Assembly (NCBI RefSeq): GCF_013248965.1
Contig: NZ_JABRVQ010000014.1
Coordinates: 19,914-83,913, forward strand
Length of the DNA stretch: 64,000 nucleotides
Direction: 5' to 3'
Source: Psychrobacter okhotskensis
Lineage (GTDB): Bacteria > Pseudomonadota > Gammaproteobacteria > Pseudomonadales > Moraxellaceae
In this document: positions 28,878 through 39,226 of the stretch, in pieces
Position numbering within the stretch: the first letter of the stretch is position 1
How the letters are laid out: the number at the start of each line of letters is the position of its first letter
Translations under genes and position numbers: made by a program
The notes under the pieces: generated by a model
Told to the model about the DNA's origin: nothing
Databases searched by the model: none
Seen by the model: the letters and a program-made list of their open reading frames with translations, nothing else

Positions 28878-29021
28878 TTACCTTGTGGCTTTACAAAGCT
28901 CAAGTATTTTCAGTATTACAGCGATAAGTTGCCATGACTTAGCTGTTCAAATAATGCTATTGCGCGCTGCTCGGATGGGCAACAGCGCTGGTATCAAAAG
29001 TAAAAAACATAGAAATAAAGA

Positions 29022-30302
29022 TTAAGGAACCTGTTGATTAATGTCGACATTGACCTGATTTTGCTCAGCGCTAATCACCACAGGATTACCTGATAAATCG
29101 CCGGACTCGGCGACTGCATTACCGCTGTGACTAATACGGGCAATGACGGCCAGCTGTACCTTGTCCGCACGGGCAGATTTTAGTGTCCGTGTCGGCATCA
29201 TGGCATCGAGATCGCTTAGACTGATATTAACCTCACCTTGCTTAATCACGCTAATTGGCAAACGCTTAGCAGCAAACGGCGGACCACCTTTGACATCGCG
29301 TATCGCTACAAACAAGACATCATCGGCTTTGACCAACGGTAACAAGCTAGTATTGATGGTTATTGTAACGTCAATACCTTCAGACGCTTGTTGTTGCTGA
29401 GCGCTCACATTGGCACTCAGCTCATCCAAGCTGGCCAGCGCTTGCGTATGATCCCCTGGCTTTGCTGCAATGCTAGCGCGCAGACGCGTAATCCAGCCTT
29501 GTGCTTGATCAAAGTTACTACTGCGTGCCTCACCCATTGCCATGAGCATTTGCGCGCCTTCATGCTGTGGATTTTTGGCCAGCACTCCTTCTAGAACGCG
29601 GCGGCTATTAGCATCTAATTGCCCTTTATTAGCAAAAAAGCTAATCTGCGCATAGGTCGTCGCAATCTCTTCATTATCGGGCGCTAAGCGATAGGCACGC
29701 GACAAAGCCTCTAGTGCAGAATCTGTCGCTTCTAGTGATAAGAACAGCTCGGACAAGCGCATCCAGCGATTATAATCATCAGCATGGCGATAGACGTTGG
29801 TCTGCATAGCGCTAATCAACTGTTGACCATCTTCGATGGCCCAAGCTGGCGGCTGGTCAATCCTACCTGCCAATAAATCATCAGCAACTTGACCGACTTT
29901 ATCCTCGGCCGCCCACAGCTCAAATACAGGCGTGCGATCACCGACCATCAGATACGCCATCGCTGCCAACACTGGCACCCAGACTACAATGATTAACCGG
30001 CTTTTGATACCGGGCGCAATCATCGGCGTCACTACGCGCTGCGCATCTAAAAGCTGACGTTCAAGCTCAAGCTTTTGGGATTGATAATGACTATCATCAA
30101 TCGTGCCAGCATCCTTATCAGTTTTTAGCTCTGCTAGACGAGCGCGAAAGACAGCGATATTAATATCGAGTAGCTGATTGTCCACGGGCTTATCTGTTGC
30201 GCGTGAGGCTCTTAACCACGGCATTATGGTGATAAAACCAAGAACTAAAGCGATAAGTAAGCTTAGGGCAATAAATAAGCCAACAGTAGAAAATAGGGTC
30301 AT
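29022..30302 (-). CDS. ccmI: Cytochrome c maturation protein CcmI
   Basis: Inner-membrane TPR protein that holds apocytochrome c for heme attachment. The 426-residue protein has a first membrane segment (about 5-27), the coiled coil IAVFRARLAELKTDKDAGTI, read as NIAVFRARLAELKTD, a second membrane segment at about 107-122, then TPR-like repeats at about 180-290 (LFLSLEATDSALEALSRAY, APDNEEIATTYAQI) and a C-terminal beta-rich periplasmic domain with VTITINTSLLP. It overlaps the ccmH stop codon by ATGA, so the two genes are translationally coupled. Last gene of the ccmFGHI operon. Confidence 0.9.
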   Translation of the reverse strand: MTLFSTVGLFIALSLLIALVLGFITIMPWLRASRATDKPVDNQLLDINIAVFRARLAELKTDKDAGTIDDSHYQSQKLELERQLLDAQRVVTPMIAPGIKSRLIIVVWVPVLAAMAYLMVGDRTPVFELWAAEDKVGQVADDLLAGRIDQPPAWAIEDGQQLISAMQTNVYRHADDYNRWMRLSELFLSLEATDSALEALSRAYRLAPDNEEIATTYAQISFFANKGQLDANSRRVLEGVLAKNPQHEGAQMLMAMGEARSSNFDQAQGWITRLRASIAAKPGDHTQALASLDELSANVSAQQQQASEGIDVTITINTSLLPLVKADDVLFVAIRDVKGGPPFAAKRLPISVIKQGEVNISLSDLDAMMPTRTLKSARADKVQLAVIARISHSGNAVAESGDLSGNPVVISAEQNQVNVDINQQVP

Positions 30303-30946
30303 TTTTTGTCCTCGATGCTGGTGATGTCATGATCTGTTCTGTTGACGCTATCTTTGCTATCAGCACGTGATAACAGGCGATCAAGTTCAGCTTGTTCTGC
30401 TACCGTCAATGCAGCAGCGCCATTATTTACCGTCACGCCGCTTTGACCACTAGCAACACGCTGATGGCGCTTGCTTCGCCAAAACCAACCAACTATTAAA
30501 AGCACGAGTAATAATGGTGGAAAAAACCATAGTATCCACGTTGAGGGACGGACAGGCGGTTTATAACTGATGAAGTCGCCATAACGCTCCTGCATATAAC
30601 TGCGAATCTCGGTATCACTCCGACCATCTTTGACCATATTGTAGGTTTTTTGCTTTAAATCTTGGGCAATAGGCGCATCAGAACCTGCAAGGTTTTGATT
30701 TTGGCATTTTGGACAACGAAACTCTTCAATGAGACCTCGATACTGAGCTTCTTGTTGTATAGAGTCAAAGTCGTAAACATCGATGGCGGCATAAGCGCTC
30801 ATACTTATGCCCATGTTTATAGTTATACCAAGGCTTATACTTAGCAAACACGCAAATATGAAGCTAGCCAATGCTGTGGTCAGAGTTTTCATGTGCTTTG
30901 TCGGCATAGTCATTGTCTTCATAGTCATTATAGGCATCGTTATCAT
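30299..30946 (-). CDS. ccmH: Cytochrome c maturation protein CcmH
   Basis: Membrane-anchored thiol-disulfide protein that reduces apocytochrome c heme-binding cysteines. The active site lies in FRCPKCQNQNLAGSDAP (CxxC). A C-terminal membrane segment is at WILWFFPPLLLVLLIVG. The start is set at the ATG at 30946: AAGGAGG is seven bases upstream, and the ATG overlaps the ccmG stop as ATGA. The next 18 codons contain six further Met codons in a MPIMTMKTMTM pattern before the signal peptide proper (MKTLTTALASF), an odd N-terminus; initiation at the internal ATG at 30892 cannot be excluded. The stop overlaps the ccmI start. Confidence 0.9.
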   Translation of the reverse strand: MITMPIMTMKTMTMPTKHMKTLTTALASFIFACLLSISLGITINMGISMSAYAAIDVYDFDSIQQEAQYRGLIEEFRCPKCQNQNLAGSDAPIAQDLKQKTYNMVKDGRSDTEIRSYMQERYGDFISYKPPVRPSTWILWFFPPLLLVLLIVGWFWRSKRHQRVASGQSGVTVNNGAAALTVAEQAELDRLLSRADSKDSVNRTDHDITSIEDKK

Positions 30947-31581
30947 TTGCACGCCTCCTTGACCTGATTGGGGTCGGGACTGACATTGCGTTTATTGGCT
31001 TCGTTGAGTACCATGAGACAAGGCGTGATACGACTTTGCCAATTACTCTCATTAATCTCACCGATAATATGCTGACGAATAACCCCTTCACCATCGACCA
31101 CGAAAGTCTCAGGTGCTCCCGTCAAACCTAAATCTAACGCAAACTGACCCGACAAATCCTGAATAGACATCGAGAAGGGATCGCCGCCGCGGTTAAGATA
31201 TCCTAGCGCATCCCCGATGTCATCTTTGTAATTGACGCCAACCAAATTGACGCCGCGCTCTTCTAACTGCATTAAAAAAGGATGCTCGATAATACAAGTG
31301 GGACACCAAGAGCCCCAAATATTCATCAAAAACGGCTGATCAGGCAGATTGTCGTTGGTCATAATACGACTGGTATCTGACAATAACGGCAGCTCAAATG
31401 CAGGTACCGGACGCTCAAGAGCAGTATTGGTGACGATTTCAGTCGGCTGGCCCAAACGCATATAGAGCATAACCACAAAGCCTGCAAAAACGATGAGCGG
31501 AATCAGAAACCATATCTTTAGCTGCTTTTTATTGATGGTCTTATTAGCATTTTGGTTAGAGGTGTTGTTTGACGTACTCAT
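30943..31581 (-). CDS. ccmG: Thiol:disulfide interchange protein CcmG/DsbE
   Basis: Periplasmic thioredoxin-fold reductant of the cytochrome c maturation system. The 212-residue protein has a single N-terminal membrane anchor (about 22-40, IWFLIPLIVFAGFVVML), the active site WGSWCPTCIIEHP, the acidic CcmG signature around GVNYKDD and the cis-proline GAPETFVVDGEG. Positioned one base after the ccmF stop codon region and ending inside the ccmH start, so it is the second gene of a tightly packed ccmFGHI operon. Confidence 0.95.
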   Translation of the reverse strand: MSTSNNTSNQNANKTINKKQLKIWFLIPLIVFAGFVVMLYMRLGQPTEIVTNTALERPVPAFELPLLSDTSRIMTNDNLPDQPFLMNIWGSWCPTCIIEHPFLMQLEERGVNLVGVNYKDDIGDALGYLNRGGDPFSMSIQDLSGQFALDLGLTGAPETFVVDGEGVIRQHIIGEINESNWQSRITPCLMVLNEANKRNVSPDPNQVKEACK

Positions 31582-31582
31582 A

Positions 31583-33613
31583 CTAATTGTCCCCCATCTT
31601 TACTGCCGGTGCTTCCACATCTGCTACAGTCACAAAGCCTGCTGAATCCATCGCATTTTGGCTGACAGTCTTAGGCTTTTTGATGCGATAACGCTTGTCT
31701 AGCATACTTAGCAATCCACCTAGAGCCATGATAATAGCACCAAGCCATATCCAACGAATCAACGGCTTCACATAGATACGTACCGCCCATTGGTTGCTGT
31801 CTTCAGCAATTGGTTCGCCAAGTGCGACATAGACATCACGCATGAGACTGGCATCAATTGCCGCCTCAGTCATCGGCATCATACTCACCACGTAAGTACG
31901 CTTTTCAGGATACAAGGTAGTCACTGCGCGACCGTCTTTGGTCACCTCCACTTCCGCTTGCATACCATCGAAGTTACTGCCTCTGACTTCATGAAAATCC
32001 TTTACAGTAAAGTCATAACCTTGCACATGCACGCTATCATTTTCGCCCAATGCCACATCACGCTCGATGCTTAGGCTACTAGTGAAGGCGATGCCGATAA
32101 CCGCTATCAACACACCAATATGTGCCGTTTGCTGACCCCAGTAGCTCAAACGCAATTGACCCAAGCCTTTAAAGAAACTCGGTGCATTTTTGGTTTTGTC
32201 TTTAAAGTCGACGACCATCCAGAACAATACCCAAAAACTAACGGCCAAAGTGACACCAATATTGAGCATAGAAGACGGGTGGACAAAGTAAGCAATAATC
32301 GCTGCCAATACTAAGCTGCTAACAGCTATGACCATACCAACGCCAAGTAATGGGCGCTTGTCTTTTTTCCAGCGGATATTAGAGCCCATACCCATCGCAA
32401 TCAATAACAACCACGTTAAGGGGACAAATAGCGCATTAAAGTAAGGAGGGCCTACCGATACTTGACCCAAATTAAAGGAATCAGCAATGATAGGATATAG
32501 CGTACCCAGCAAGACCACTAAGGTAGCAATCAGAATAATGACGTTATTGATGACTAAGAATGACTCACGCGAGATAAGCTGGTACTGACTCTCGACCGTC
32601 AAACGCCAACCGCGCACTGCGAACATCAACAGGCCGCCACCAATAATAACCCCTAAGATAGCTAAGATGACTAAGCCACGAGTTGGATCAGCGGCGAACG
32701 AATGCACCGAAGTGATAACGCCAGAGCGTACTAGGAACGTGCCAAGTAAGCTCAGCGCAAAGGCAAAAATCGCCAGCATAATCGTCCATGCCTTAAAGAC
32801 ACCACGCTTTTCGGTCACTGCCAACGAATGTAGTAATGCCAAACCGGCAAGCCATGGCATCAGTGACGCGTTCTCTACTGGATCCCAAAACCACCAACCG
32901 CCCCAGCCAAGCTCGTAATAGGCCCACCAAGAACCCAGCGCGATACCAATGGTTAAGAAACCCCAAGCAGCGAGTGCCCATGGACGCGACCAACGCGTCC
33001 AAACGGCATCCAAGCGCCCTTCCCATAATGCTGCCATACAAAACGCAAACGGCACGACCATGCCCACATAGCCCATATATAGCATCGGCGGATGAATAAT
33101 CAGACCGAAATCTTGTAGAACAGGGTTCAGATCCGCGCCATCGACAGGCAGGTTTGGCAAAGTACGATCAAACGGCGACGAGGTAAAGATTAACATCGCC
33201 AGCATCATCATCTGTACGCCAGCCAATATCACCAATACCCGCGCACGCATCGACAGCGGCAGACCACGGCTAAAGTATGACACCAAGGCACACCAAGTGG
33301 CCATGATGGTCATCCATAACAACAACGAACCTTCATGCCCGCCCCACGTTGCTGATAGCTTATAGTACCAAGGCAACAAGGTATTAGAATGCTGGGTGAC
33401 GTAGACCAAGCTAAAGTCATTGTAATAAAAGCCGGCCATCAAAGCGCCAAATGAGGTAATCATGGCAGCAAACTGTGCCCATGCCAAACTTGGTGCCAAA
33501 CGCTGCCAAGCAACGTGATCACGCATGACGCCAATAGTTGGCAACACCACTTGCAAAATCGCCAATATAAAGGCGGCCAGCAAGGCAAAATAACCCAATT
33601 CTGTGATTAACAT
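31583..33613 (-). CDS. ccmF: Cytochrome c heme lyase subunit CcmF
   Basis: Large integral membrane protein that, with CcmH and CcmI, ligates heme from CcmE to apocytochrome c. The 676-residue protein has about 14 membrane segments, the tryptophan-rich WWD signature GWGGWWFWDPVENASLMPW, and conserved histidine contexts WGGHEGSLLLW and IIHPPMLYMGYVG. AAGG lies upstream of the ATG at 33613. It leads the ccmF-ccmG-ccmH-ccmI operon. The upstream ccmA-E genes that often precede ccmF are not adjacent here, so they must lie elsewhere. Confidence 0.97.
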   Translation of the reverse strand: MLITELGYFALLAAFILAILQVVLPTIGVMRDHVAWQRLAPSLAWAQFAAMITSFGALMAGFYYNDFSLVYVTQHSNTLLPWYYKLSATWGGHEGSLLLWMTIMATWCALVSYFSRGLPLSMRARVLVILAGVQMMMLAMLIFTSSPFDRTLPNLPVDGADLNPVLQDFGLIIHPPMLYMGYVGMVVPFAFCMAALWEGRLDAVWTRWSRPWALAAWGFLTIGIALGSWWAYYELGWGGWWFWDPVENASLMPWLAGLALLHSLAVTEKRGVFKAWTIMLAIFAFALSLLGTFLVRSGVITSVHSFAADPTRGLVILAILGVIIGGGLLMFAVRGWRLTVESQYQLISRESFLVINNVIILIATLVVLLGTLYPIIADSFNLGQVSVGPPYFNALFVPLTWLLLIAMGMGSNIRWKKDKRPLLGVGMVIAVSSLVLAAIIAYFVHPSSMLNIGVTLAVSFWVLFWMVVDFKDKTKNAPSFFKGLGQLRLSYWGQQTAHIGVLIAVIGIAFTSSLSIERDVALGENDSVHVQGYDFTVKDFHEVRGSNFDGMQAEVEVTKDGRAVTTLYPEKRTYVVSMMPMTEAAIDASLMRDVYVALGEPIAEDSNQWAVRIYVKPLIRWIWLGAIIMALGGLLSMLDKRYRIKKPKTVSQNAMDSAGFVTVADVEAPAVKMGDN

Positions 33614-33870
33614 ATGGTCTAACCTTGTTTACCTTGGATACTATCTAAGAGTCGCCGATGGCATTTATTAGCCACTGGCGAACGCTATATAGTCCTTAAT
33701 GCGGTCATAGTTTACGGTTACAAACAGAGGTTTTAATCGCTATAGAAGCCCATAAAACCCGCTACTATTATCGTGATGTACTAATACGATTTATTAATAC
33801 AAAGAAGCTGTCTTACACTGGTTGTGCTTTTATTAAGTCTGTAAAAAAAGTTACTTACTGCCCTACTGCC

Positions 33871-35226
33871 CTACTGCATCGCTGGGAAAAACACCAACAC
33901 CAGATGCAACCAACCTGCCAAAAACCCAGTCAGTCCACCCAAGACGATAAGCGTCATCTCATCTTCCCGAAACGCCGGACGTAATAAGTTCTGAAACTCA
34001 TCTGGCGATAATGCGCGAATACGATCTCGGAACAGCCCAAATATCTTACTGGCACGGCTTTCATTCAACTCAGGATCACGTAGTGGCACCATGGTCGCGA
34101 CGATGGATTTATCAATAATAGTATTTTTTAACTGCCCATACTCACGGCGACCCAGCCCTACTCTTAACGTCGTACTAATGACCGGCGATTCTAACACTTT
34201 ATATAAGTGCGACTTCATGAGCTCACGCGTTTGTGCAGCACGGTCACCATACATCATCTCATTCATGATGTTCTCAAGCGTCACCAAATCTTTTACCACA
34301 ATCTCAGCGAAAACCTCAGAGACTTCCTCTTGACGCTTCATAAAGCCGCCCTGAAAACGATACTGGCCAATATGCGGCAGCTGCGGCCTAATGAACGGGA
34401 AGCGACTTTGTAGCGCAAAAAACTTCACATACGGTATAAAGTGCGGCTCTATTGGATTAAACACCATCCAAATGGCGATCCAGTTGGTGAGAAACCCCCA
34501 AATAGCGGCAAAGAAAGGTACGGTCCAATGCTGCGGCACCACCAAAAAAATGAACATTTGCACAATACCGAAAACCAATCCAATCAGCGCACTGATATGC
34601 CAAATAAAGTTAATCTCTTTTTGGCCTACCTTCAAAAACATATCGACCATTAAGCGCCGATCGTTTTCCATGGTATTAACAATCATTTTACGCATATCGA
34701 CCAAGTCTTCGACATGATAAGTCAAATCCGTCACCAGCGACTGCATGATACTGGGCAACTCTTTGTGTGCTTGGGCGTAGACGCGACGCTTTAAGGCATA
34801 GGGCAAGTTGCCCCAGAGGGCTGGCGAATGGTCGAGCATAATCTCATCAATCAGTGGCTCAAGGTTTTTATCCACGGTATCAGTGATAAAAACTGCCATT
34901 TGATCCGGCTCCATCGCCTTAAAAAACTCATCAAGCGAACCGAGCTTAGAGAGCGTTTGATCTACAATTACCCCAGATATCTTGCCCGCTTTTCGCGGCA
35001 CGATACCTTGCCAGCCGATACCCGGTAGGCCAAAAAACGGAAAGTTCGGAATACGAATACCCCAAAACTTAACAGGATAAAACAGCATTTTGAGCGCCAT
35101 CCACACGTGTATCCAAGTGACGAATGCCGTCACGGGTGGGATGGTTAGCATGGCAAAAAACTCTGGGTGCTCAGCTATCGTTTGCCACAATGAAGTTGCG
35201 TCCATGACTTTGTTTGTCCCTGACAT
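33871..35226 (-). CDS. DUF445 family membrane protein
   Basis: A 451-residue protein of the DUF445 family, found widely in bacteria and without an established function. It has a membrane segment near the N-terminus (about 17-38), a central pair at about 214-255 (ISALIGLVFGIVQMFIFLVV and FFAAIWGFLTNWIAIWMVF, each read in part), and one at the C-terminus (LGGLTGFLAGWLHLVLVFF). Family blocks are FWGIRIPNFPFFGLPGIGWQG (read NFPFFGLPGIGWQGIVPRK), LTNWIAIWMVFNPIEP and GQYRFQGGFMKRQ. Long helical stretches between. Stand-alone gene upstream of the ccm operon on the same strand; no functional link is implied. Confidence 0.88.
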   Translation of the reverse strand: MSGTNKVMDATSLWQTIAEHPEFFAMLTIPPVTAFVTWIHVWMALKMLFYPVKFWGIRIPNFPFFGLPGIGWQGIVPRKAGKISGVIVDQTLSKLGSLDEFFKAMEPDQMAVFITDTVDKNLEPLIDEIMLDHSPALWGNLPYALKRRVYAQAHKELPSIMQSLVTDLTYHVEDLVDMRKMIVNTMENDRRLMVDMFLKVGQKEINFIWHISALIGLVFGIVQMFIFLVVPQHWTVPFFAAIWGFLTNWIAIWMVFNPIEPHFIPYVKFFALQSRFPFIRPQLPHIGQYRFQGGFMKRQEEVSEVFAEIVVKDLVTLENIMNEMMYGDRAAQTRELMKSHLYKVLESPVISTTLRVGLGRREYGQLKNTIIDKSIVATMVPLRDPELNESRASKIFGLFRDRIRALSPDEFQNLLRPAFREDEMTLIVLGGLTGFLAGWLHLVLVFFPAMQ

Positions 35227-35902
35227 GATGATTGTCGTTGCTAATAAAATATGCTTAGCAAATTAAGAACGCTCAAAAGACGTTCCCCCAAAATAACTAC
35301 TAATAACCAACCGGTTCAAGACCCTGTTAATTCGTTCAAGGTACCTTTAATTGGTTTAAAATATTTTTAATTGATTTAATATTTTTGAATATAAGACAGA
35401 TAAGTGCAAGTCCTATCAATGCAAGTAATACTCTATAATAGCCTGCGCGACTCTGACAGCGCGTCAATGCTATATAGAATTGACGATATAAAATAAATCG
35501 CCTGATTTTAGCATACTTGCTATTCATTAGCACACGTCGACCCTAGCCAAGTTGTGACTAGAGATGACAAGTTCTGTTGCCTCACTGGTATTGTGAAAGT
35601 AATCGTAAAAGAATCATCCTCATAATCGTAAATATCTCAAACCCATTTATCTCAATCACTCATGATGCCAACGATAAAATAAATCGCAGAGTACTGCGCC
35701 CTCGCATTTGTTCTGTTATAATTTGTGATTAATTTGCAGCGAAATTCAACACACCAGTCATTGCAAGTTAATGATTGCGCATAGCACTGTATCTGATTGA
35801 AATCATTAATCTTATCCTTTATATTCATCGCGCTTAGACTGACTATCCCACCGTTTTATCCCGCTTCTGATGTTTCGCCGACCGCCTGAGTACTGATTTT
35901 AT
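35227..35902. other. Divergent intergenic region DUF445 / mrdA
   Basis: About 675 AT-rich bases with no credible gene; the 65-residue minus-strand frame at 35336-35533 has no RBS or recognisable feature. TATAAT at 35717-35722 could be the -10 of an mrdA promoter, but no good -35 is seen. Confidence 0.45.
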
Positions 35903-37870
35903 ATGAATAAACCGCTAGCTTCCGACACCGAACAGGTCAACCGTATTTTTGCGCACCGGATCATTATCTTTGGGCTACTAATATTTTTGGGTCTGAGTGG
36001 TTTGCTACTACGCTATGGTTATTTGCAAGTCTATGCTCATGATAAATATACGACACAGGCAGACAACAATCGCATTAAGCTGATATCTGCACCGCCAAGC
36101 CGTGGTTATATTTATGATCGTAATGGGGTGATACTGGCGGACAATCAGCCTGTATTTACGGCGATGCTCAGCCCTGATGAGGTCGAAAACCCAGAACGTA
36201 CCTTAAATTTGCTCGCGCCCATCTTTGAGCTTACCGATAAAGACATCACGGATATTTTGGCACGTCTGAGCAAAAGTAAAAACGATCCAGTGACCATTAA
36301 AATCGATTTAACCGAAGCACAATTGGCGCAGTTCAGCGAGCGCAAGCCTTTCTTTCGCGGTGTTACTATCCAGAGCAAGTTGACACGCTCATACCCTTAC
36401 GACGAGCTGTTCGCCCACGTCATTGGTTACGTCGGCCGTATCAACGACAAAGAAAGCAAGCGCATTGACAAAGATCGCTATGCGGGCACGGATCTCATTG
36501 GCAAAATCGGTATTGAAGATTTTTATGAAGATATTTTACTTGGACAACCGGGCTACCAATCGGTAGAGACAGACGCTCACGGCAATATTATTCGCCAACT
36601 AGACACCAAACCGCCGATTGCAGGTAATGATATTACCCTGAGCTTAGATTACGGTTTACAAACCGTCGCTCAGCAGCAGCTCGATGGTCGTCGCGGCGCT
36701 ATTGTGGCGATAGACCCGCAAAACGGTGACGTACTGGCCTTTGTCAGTAATCCAAGCTATGACCCCAACCCTTTTATCTCTGGCATCTCGTTTAGAGACT
36801 ATGGCTCACTACGGGACGATCTGGATCAGCCACTATATAATCGGGCATTACAGGGCACTTACCCGCCCGGCTCTACTATCAAGCCTTTTGAAGGTTTGGG
36901 CGGGATTCATTACGGTCTGCGTGATTGGGACACCACTATTTATGATCCTGGTTATTTCAGTCTGCCCGGAGATACCCACCGTTTTCGCGATTGGAAACGT
37001 GGTGGTCACGGCACAGTCGATCTCAAAAAGTCTATCGTGATGTCGGTTGATACCTACTATTATAAGCTGGCCTATGAGATGGGCATTCAGCGTCTGCATG
37101 ATTGGATGGTACGTTTTGGCTTTGGCGAGGAGACTGGCATTGACTTGCCCAATGAAAAGTCAGGCATTATGCCATCGCCAAAATGGAAAAAAGACACGTA
37201 CGATAAAGGCTGGCTACCGGGTGAGACGATCTCAGTCAGCATCGGTCAAGGGTATTTCTTAGCCACGCCGCTACAGATCGCCAATGCGACAGCGATGACT
37301 GCCAACAAGGGCTATCACATTACCCCGCATCTGTTGAAAAGCAGCGATGGGGCAGCAGAGGTCAAGGTCATCACCAAACCCGATGGCAAAATCGACTATA
37401 ACGGCAAACCCTCTGATTGGCTACGCATGCATGATGCGATGGAAAGTGTGGTGAAAGGTGGCACGGGACGTGGTATCTATACGCCGCGCTATCGTATCGC
37501 GGGTAAGACTGGTACGGCACAGGTAAAATCCATCGCTCAAGGCAAACGTTATGATAAGTCTGCGATAGACAAGCGCCACTGGGATCATGCGTGGTTCAAC
37601 GGTTTTGCGCCAGTAGAAGACCCACAAATCGCCCTTGCCGTGTTGGTCGAAAACGGTGGCGGCGGTAGTGCCGTGGCAGCACCTATTGGTCGCGCGCTAT
37701 TTGACTATTGGGTATTACAACGCAAAAATGATCCTATATTGCCACCAACAGCTGATCAACTAAAAGTCATCAAACGCCAAAAAGCTTTTGAAAAAGTCAT
37801 GCGTGATGCCCTGCGCGACAAAGAAGCAGCGTTAGCAGAGCAGGCAGCACCCACGACAGCGAGCGAATAA
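35903..37870 (+). CDS. mrdA: Penicillin-binding protein 2 (elongasome transpeptidase)
   Basis: Class B high-molecular-weight PBP that crosslinks peptidoglycan with RodA during rod elongation. The 655-residue protein has one membrane anchor (about 18-38), a dimerisation domain starting APPSRGYIYDRNGVILADNQP, and the transpeptidase domain with Ser324 and Lys327 in PPGSTIKPFEG, Ser381-Val-Asp383 in MSVDTYYYKL, and K535-T-G-T538 in AGKTGTAQ. The RDWKRGGHG segment after the first motif is typical of PBP2. rodA does not follow; rsmD does, 28 bases downstream. Confidence 0.97.
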   Translation: MNKPLASDTEQVNRIFAHRIIIFGLLIFLGLSGLLLRYGYLQVYAHDKYTTQADNNRIKLISAPPSRGYIYDRNGVILADNQPVFTAMLSPDEVENPERTLNLLAPIFELTDKDITDILARLSKSKNDPVTIKIDLTEAQLAQFSERKPFFRGVTIQSKLTRSYPYDELFAHVIGYVGRINDKESKRIDKDRYAGTDLIGKIGIEDFYEDILLGQPGYQSVETDAHGNIIRQLDTKPPIAGNDITLSLDYGLQTVAQQQLDGRRGAIVAIDPQNGDVLAFVSNPSYDPNPFISGISFRDYGSLRDDLDQPLYNRALQGTYPPGSTIKPFEGLGGIHYGLRDWDTTIYDPGYFSLPGDTHRFRDWKRGGHGTVDLKKSIVMSVDTYYYKLAYEMGIQRLHDWMVRFGFGEETGIDLPNEKSGIMPSPKWKKDTYDKGWLPGETISVSIGQGYFLATPLQIANATAMTANKGYHITPHLLKSSDGAAEVKVITKPDGKIDYNGKPSDWLRMHDAMESVVKGGTGRGIYTPRYRIAGKTGTAQVKSIAQGKRYDKSAIDKRHWDHAWFNGFAPVEDPQIALAVLVENGGGGSAVAAPIGRALFDYWVLQRKNDPILPPTADQLKVIKRQKAFEKVMRDALRDKEAALAEQAAPTTASE

Positions 37871-37898
37871 AGACCCATAAAGAATAAGAACGGTGACC

Positions 37899-38576
37899 AT
37901 GAAAAAAGTAGCAACATCGCATAGCACTAAGCGTAAAACGTCTCATCAAGCAAAATCGTCGGCTGCCGGTCAGGTACGTATTATCGGTGGACAGTTTAAA
38001 CGGCGCAGCGTCAGCTTCATCGATGCCGAAGGTTTACGTCCGACCCCTGATCGCCTGCGGGAGACCCTATTTAATTGGTTACTTGCTGATATTCATGGTG
38101 CATACGTGCTCGACAGCTGTGCCGGTAGTGGCGTTTTAGGCTTTGAGGCACTGTCTCGTGGTGCGGCACACTGCACCTTTATCGAGATGAATCGAGCACA
38201 AAGCGACATGCTGCAGCAAAGCGCTGAGCAGTTGCGCCTCGACGCTGATACCTATCAGATTATCAATGGCACCGCAGAGCAAGTATTGATGCAAAGTCAC
38301 CTTGTCTCGCGCCCTTTTGATATTGTCTTTATCGATCCGCCCTATGCTGAAGATTTGTGGCAGCCGATTTTAACGACGCTTATCAGCCAGTCGCTCATTA
38401 GCCCCACGACCCTTATTTATTTAGAGGCCGATAAAGACTTAGCAGCACAATTGAATCAGCTAGCGAATATATTCAATGAAACATCAATGATACAAGCGCC
38501 AATCAGCTTTGATTGCCTCAAACAAACCAAAGTGGGACAAGTTGTCGCTGGACTTTATCAGCTATCATCGTCATAA
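37899..38576 (+). CDS. rsmD: 16S rRNA (guanine966-N2)-methyltransferase
   Basis: Methylates G966 of 16S rRNA using S-adenosylmethionine. The 225-residue protein begins with a basic tail (KKVATSHSTKRKTSHQAK), then the family blocks VRIIGGQFKRR, LRPTPDRLRETLFNWL, the AdoMet loop VLDSCAGSGVLGFEALSRGA and the catalytic DPPY in IVFIDPPYAEDLW. The ATG at 37899 is preceded in frame by GTG at 37893, which could also serve; the RBS is weak for both. Tandem with mrdA at short spacing. Confidence 0.93.
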   Translation: MKKVATSHSTKRKTSHQAKSSAAGQVRIIGGQFKRRSVSFIDAEGLRPTPDRLRETLFNWLLADIHGAYVLDSCAGSGVLGFEALSRGAAHCTFIEMNRAQSDMLQQSAEQLRLDADTYQIINGTAEQVLMQSHLVSRPFDIVFIDPPYAEDLWQPILTTLISQSLISPTTLIYLEADKDLAAQLNQLANIFNETSMIQAPISFDCLKQTKVGQVVAGLYQLSSS

Positions 38577-38688
38577 TTGTTTGGTTAATAAAAACGATTA
38601 ACAAACGTTACAAATGTTTAGAACCGCTAAAAAACTGGCCAACGCTGCAGTTTAATGTATATAAGGCGAAAATAAACCCCAATGCAGC

Positions 38689-38717
38689 TTGCAAGCGTAG
38701 GCGCTACTGCTTATAAT
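38689..38717 (+). promoter_or_regulatory. Sigma-70 promoter of rplM-rpsI
   Basis: TTGCAA at 38689-38694, 17-base spacer, TATAAT at 38712-38717; about 65 bases of leader to the rplM start. Confidence 0.7.
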
Positions 38718-38787
38718 GTGCAGTCTGTTTTTTGAGAGCCCCGTTCCCAGCTAAACTCTCAACGAATTCTAATTTTAAGGTTTTATC

Positions 38788-39216
38788 ATGAAAACACTTA
38801 GTGCAAAACCAGCTGAAGTGACCCATGACTGGTATGTCGTAGATGCTGACGGCAAAACCCTTGGTCGCTTAGCCACTCAAATCGCTACTCGCTTACGTGG
38901 CAAGCATAAGCCGTCTTTTACGCCGCACGTTGACACTGGTGACTTTATTGTTGTCATCAATGCTGACAAAATCACGGTAACGGGTAAAAAAGCGCAAGAT
39001 AAAAAATACTATCGTCACAGTGGCTATCCAGGTGGTATCAAAGAAACCAACTTCAGTAAACTGCTTGCACATAAGCCTGAAGATGTTCTACACAAAGCGG
39101 TTAAGGGTATGCTTCCAAAAGGTCCTCTTGGCTATGCGATGATCAAGAAGCTGAAACTATATGCGGGTACTGAACATCCACATGAAGCACAGCAACCTAA
39201 AGCACTAGACATCTAA
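38788..39216 (+). CDS. rplM: 50S ribosomal protein L13
   Basis: Early-assembly large-subunit protein. The 142-residue length is exact for the family. Blocks include [44 protein letters not shown] and the C-terminal [12 protein letters not shown] with [17 protein letters not shown] (read [13 protein letters not shown]). Followed 10 bases later by rpsI, the universal L13-S9 operon. In E. coli L13 represses this operon through its leader. Confidence 0.99.
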   Translation: MKTLSAKPAEVTHDWYVVDADGKTLGRLATQIATRLRGKHKPSFTPHVDTGDFIVVINADKITVTGKKAQDKKYYRHSGYPGGIKETNFSKLLAHKPEDVLHKAVKGMLPKGPLGYAMIKKLKLYAGTEHPHEAQQPKALDI

Positions 39217-39226
39217 GGATACACTT

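Noticed and set aside
35336..35533. 65-codon minus-strand frame in the DUF445/mrdA gap
   Set aside because: AT-rich, no RBS, no recognisable motif.
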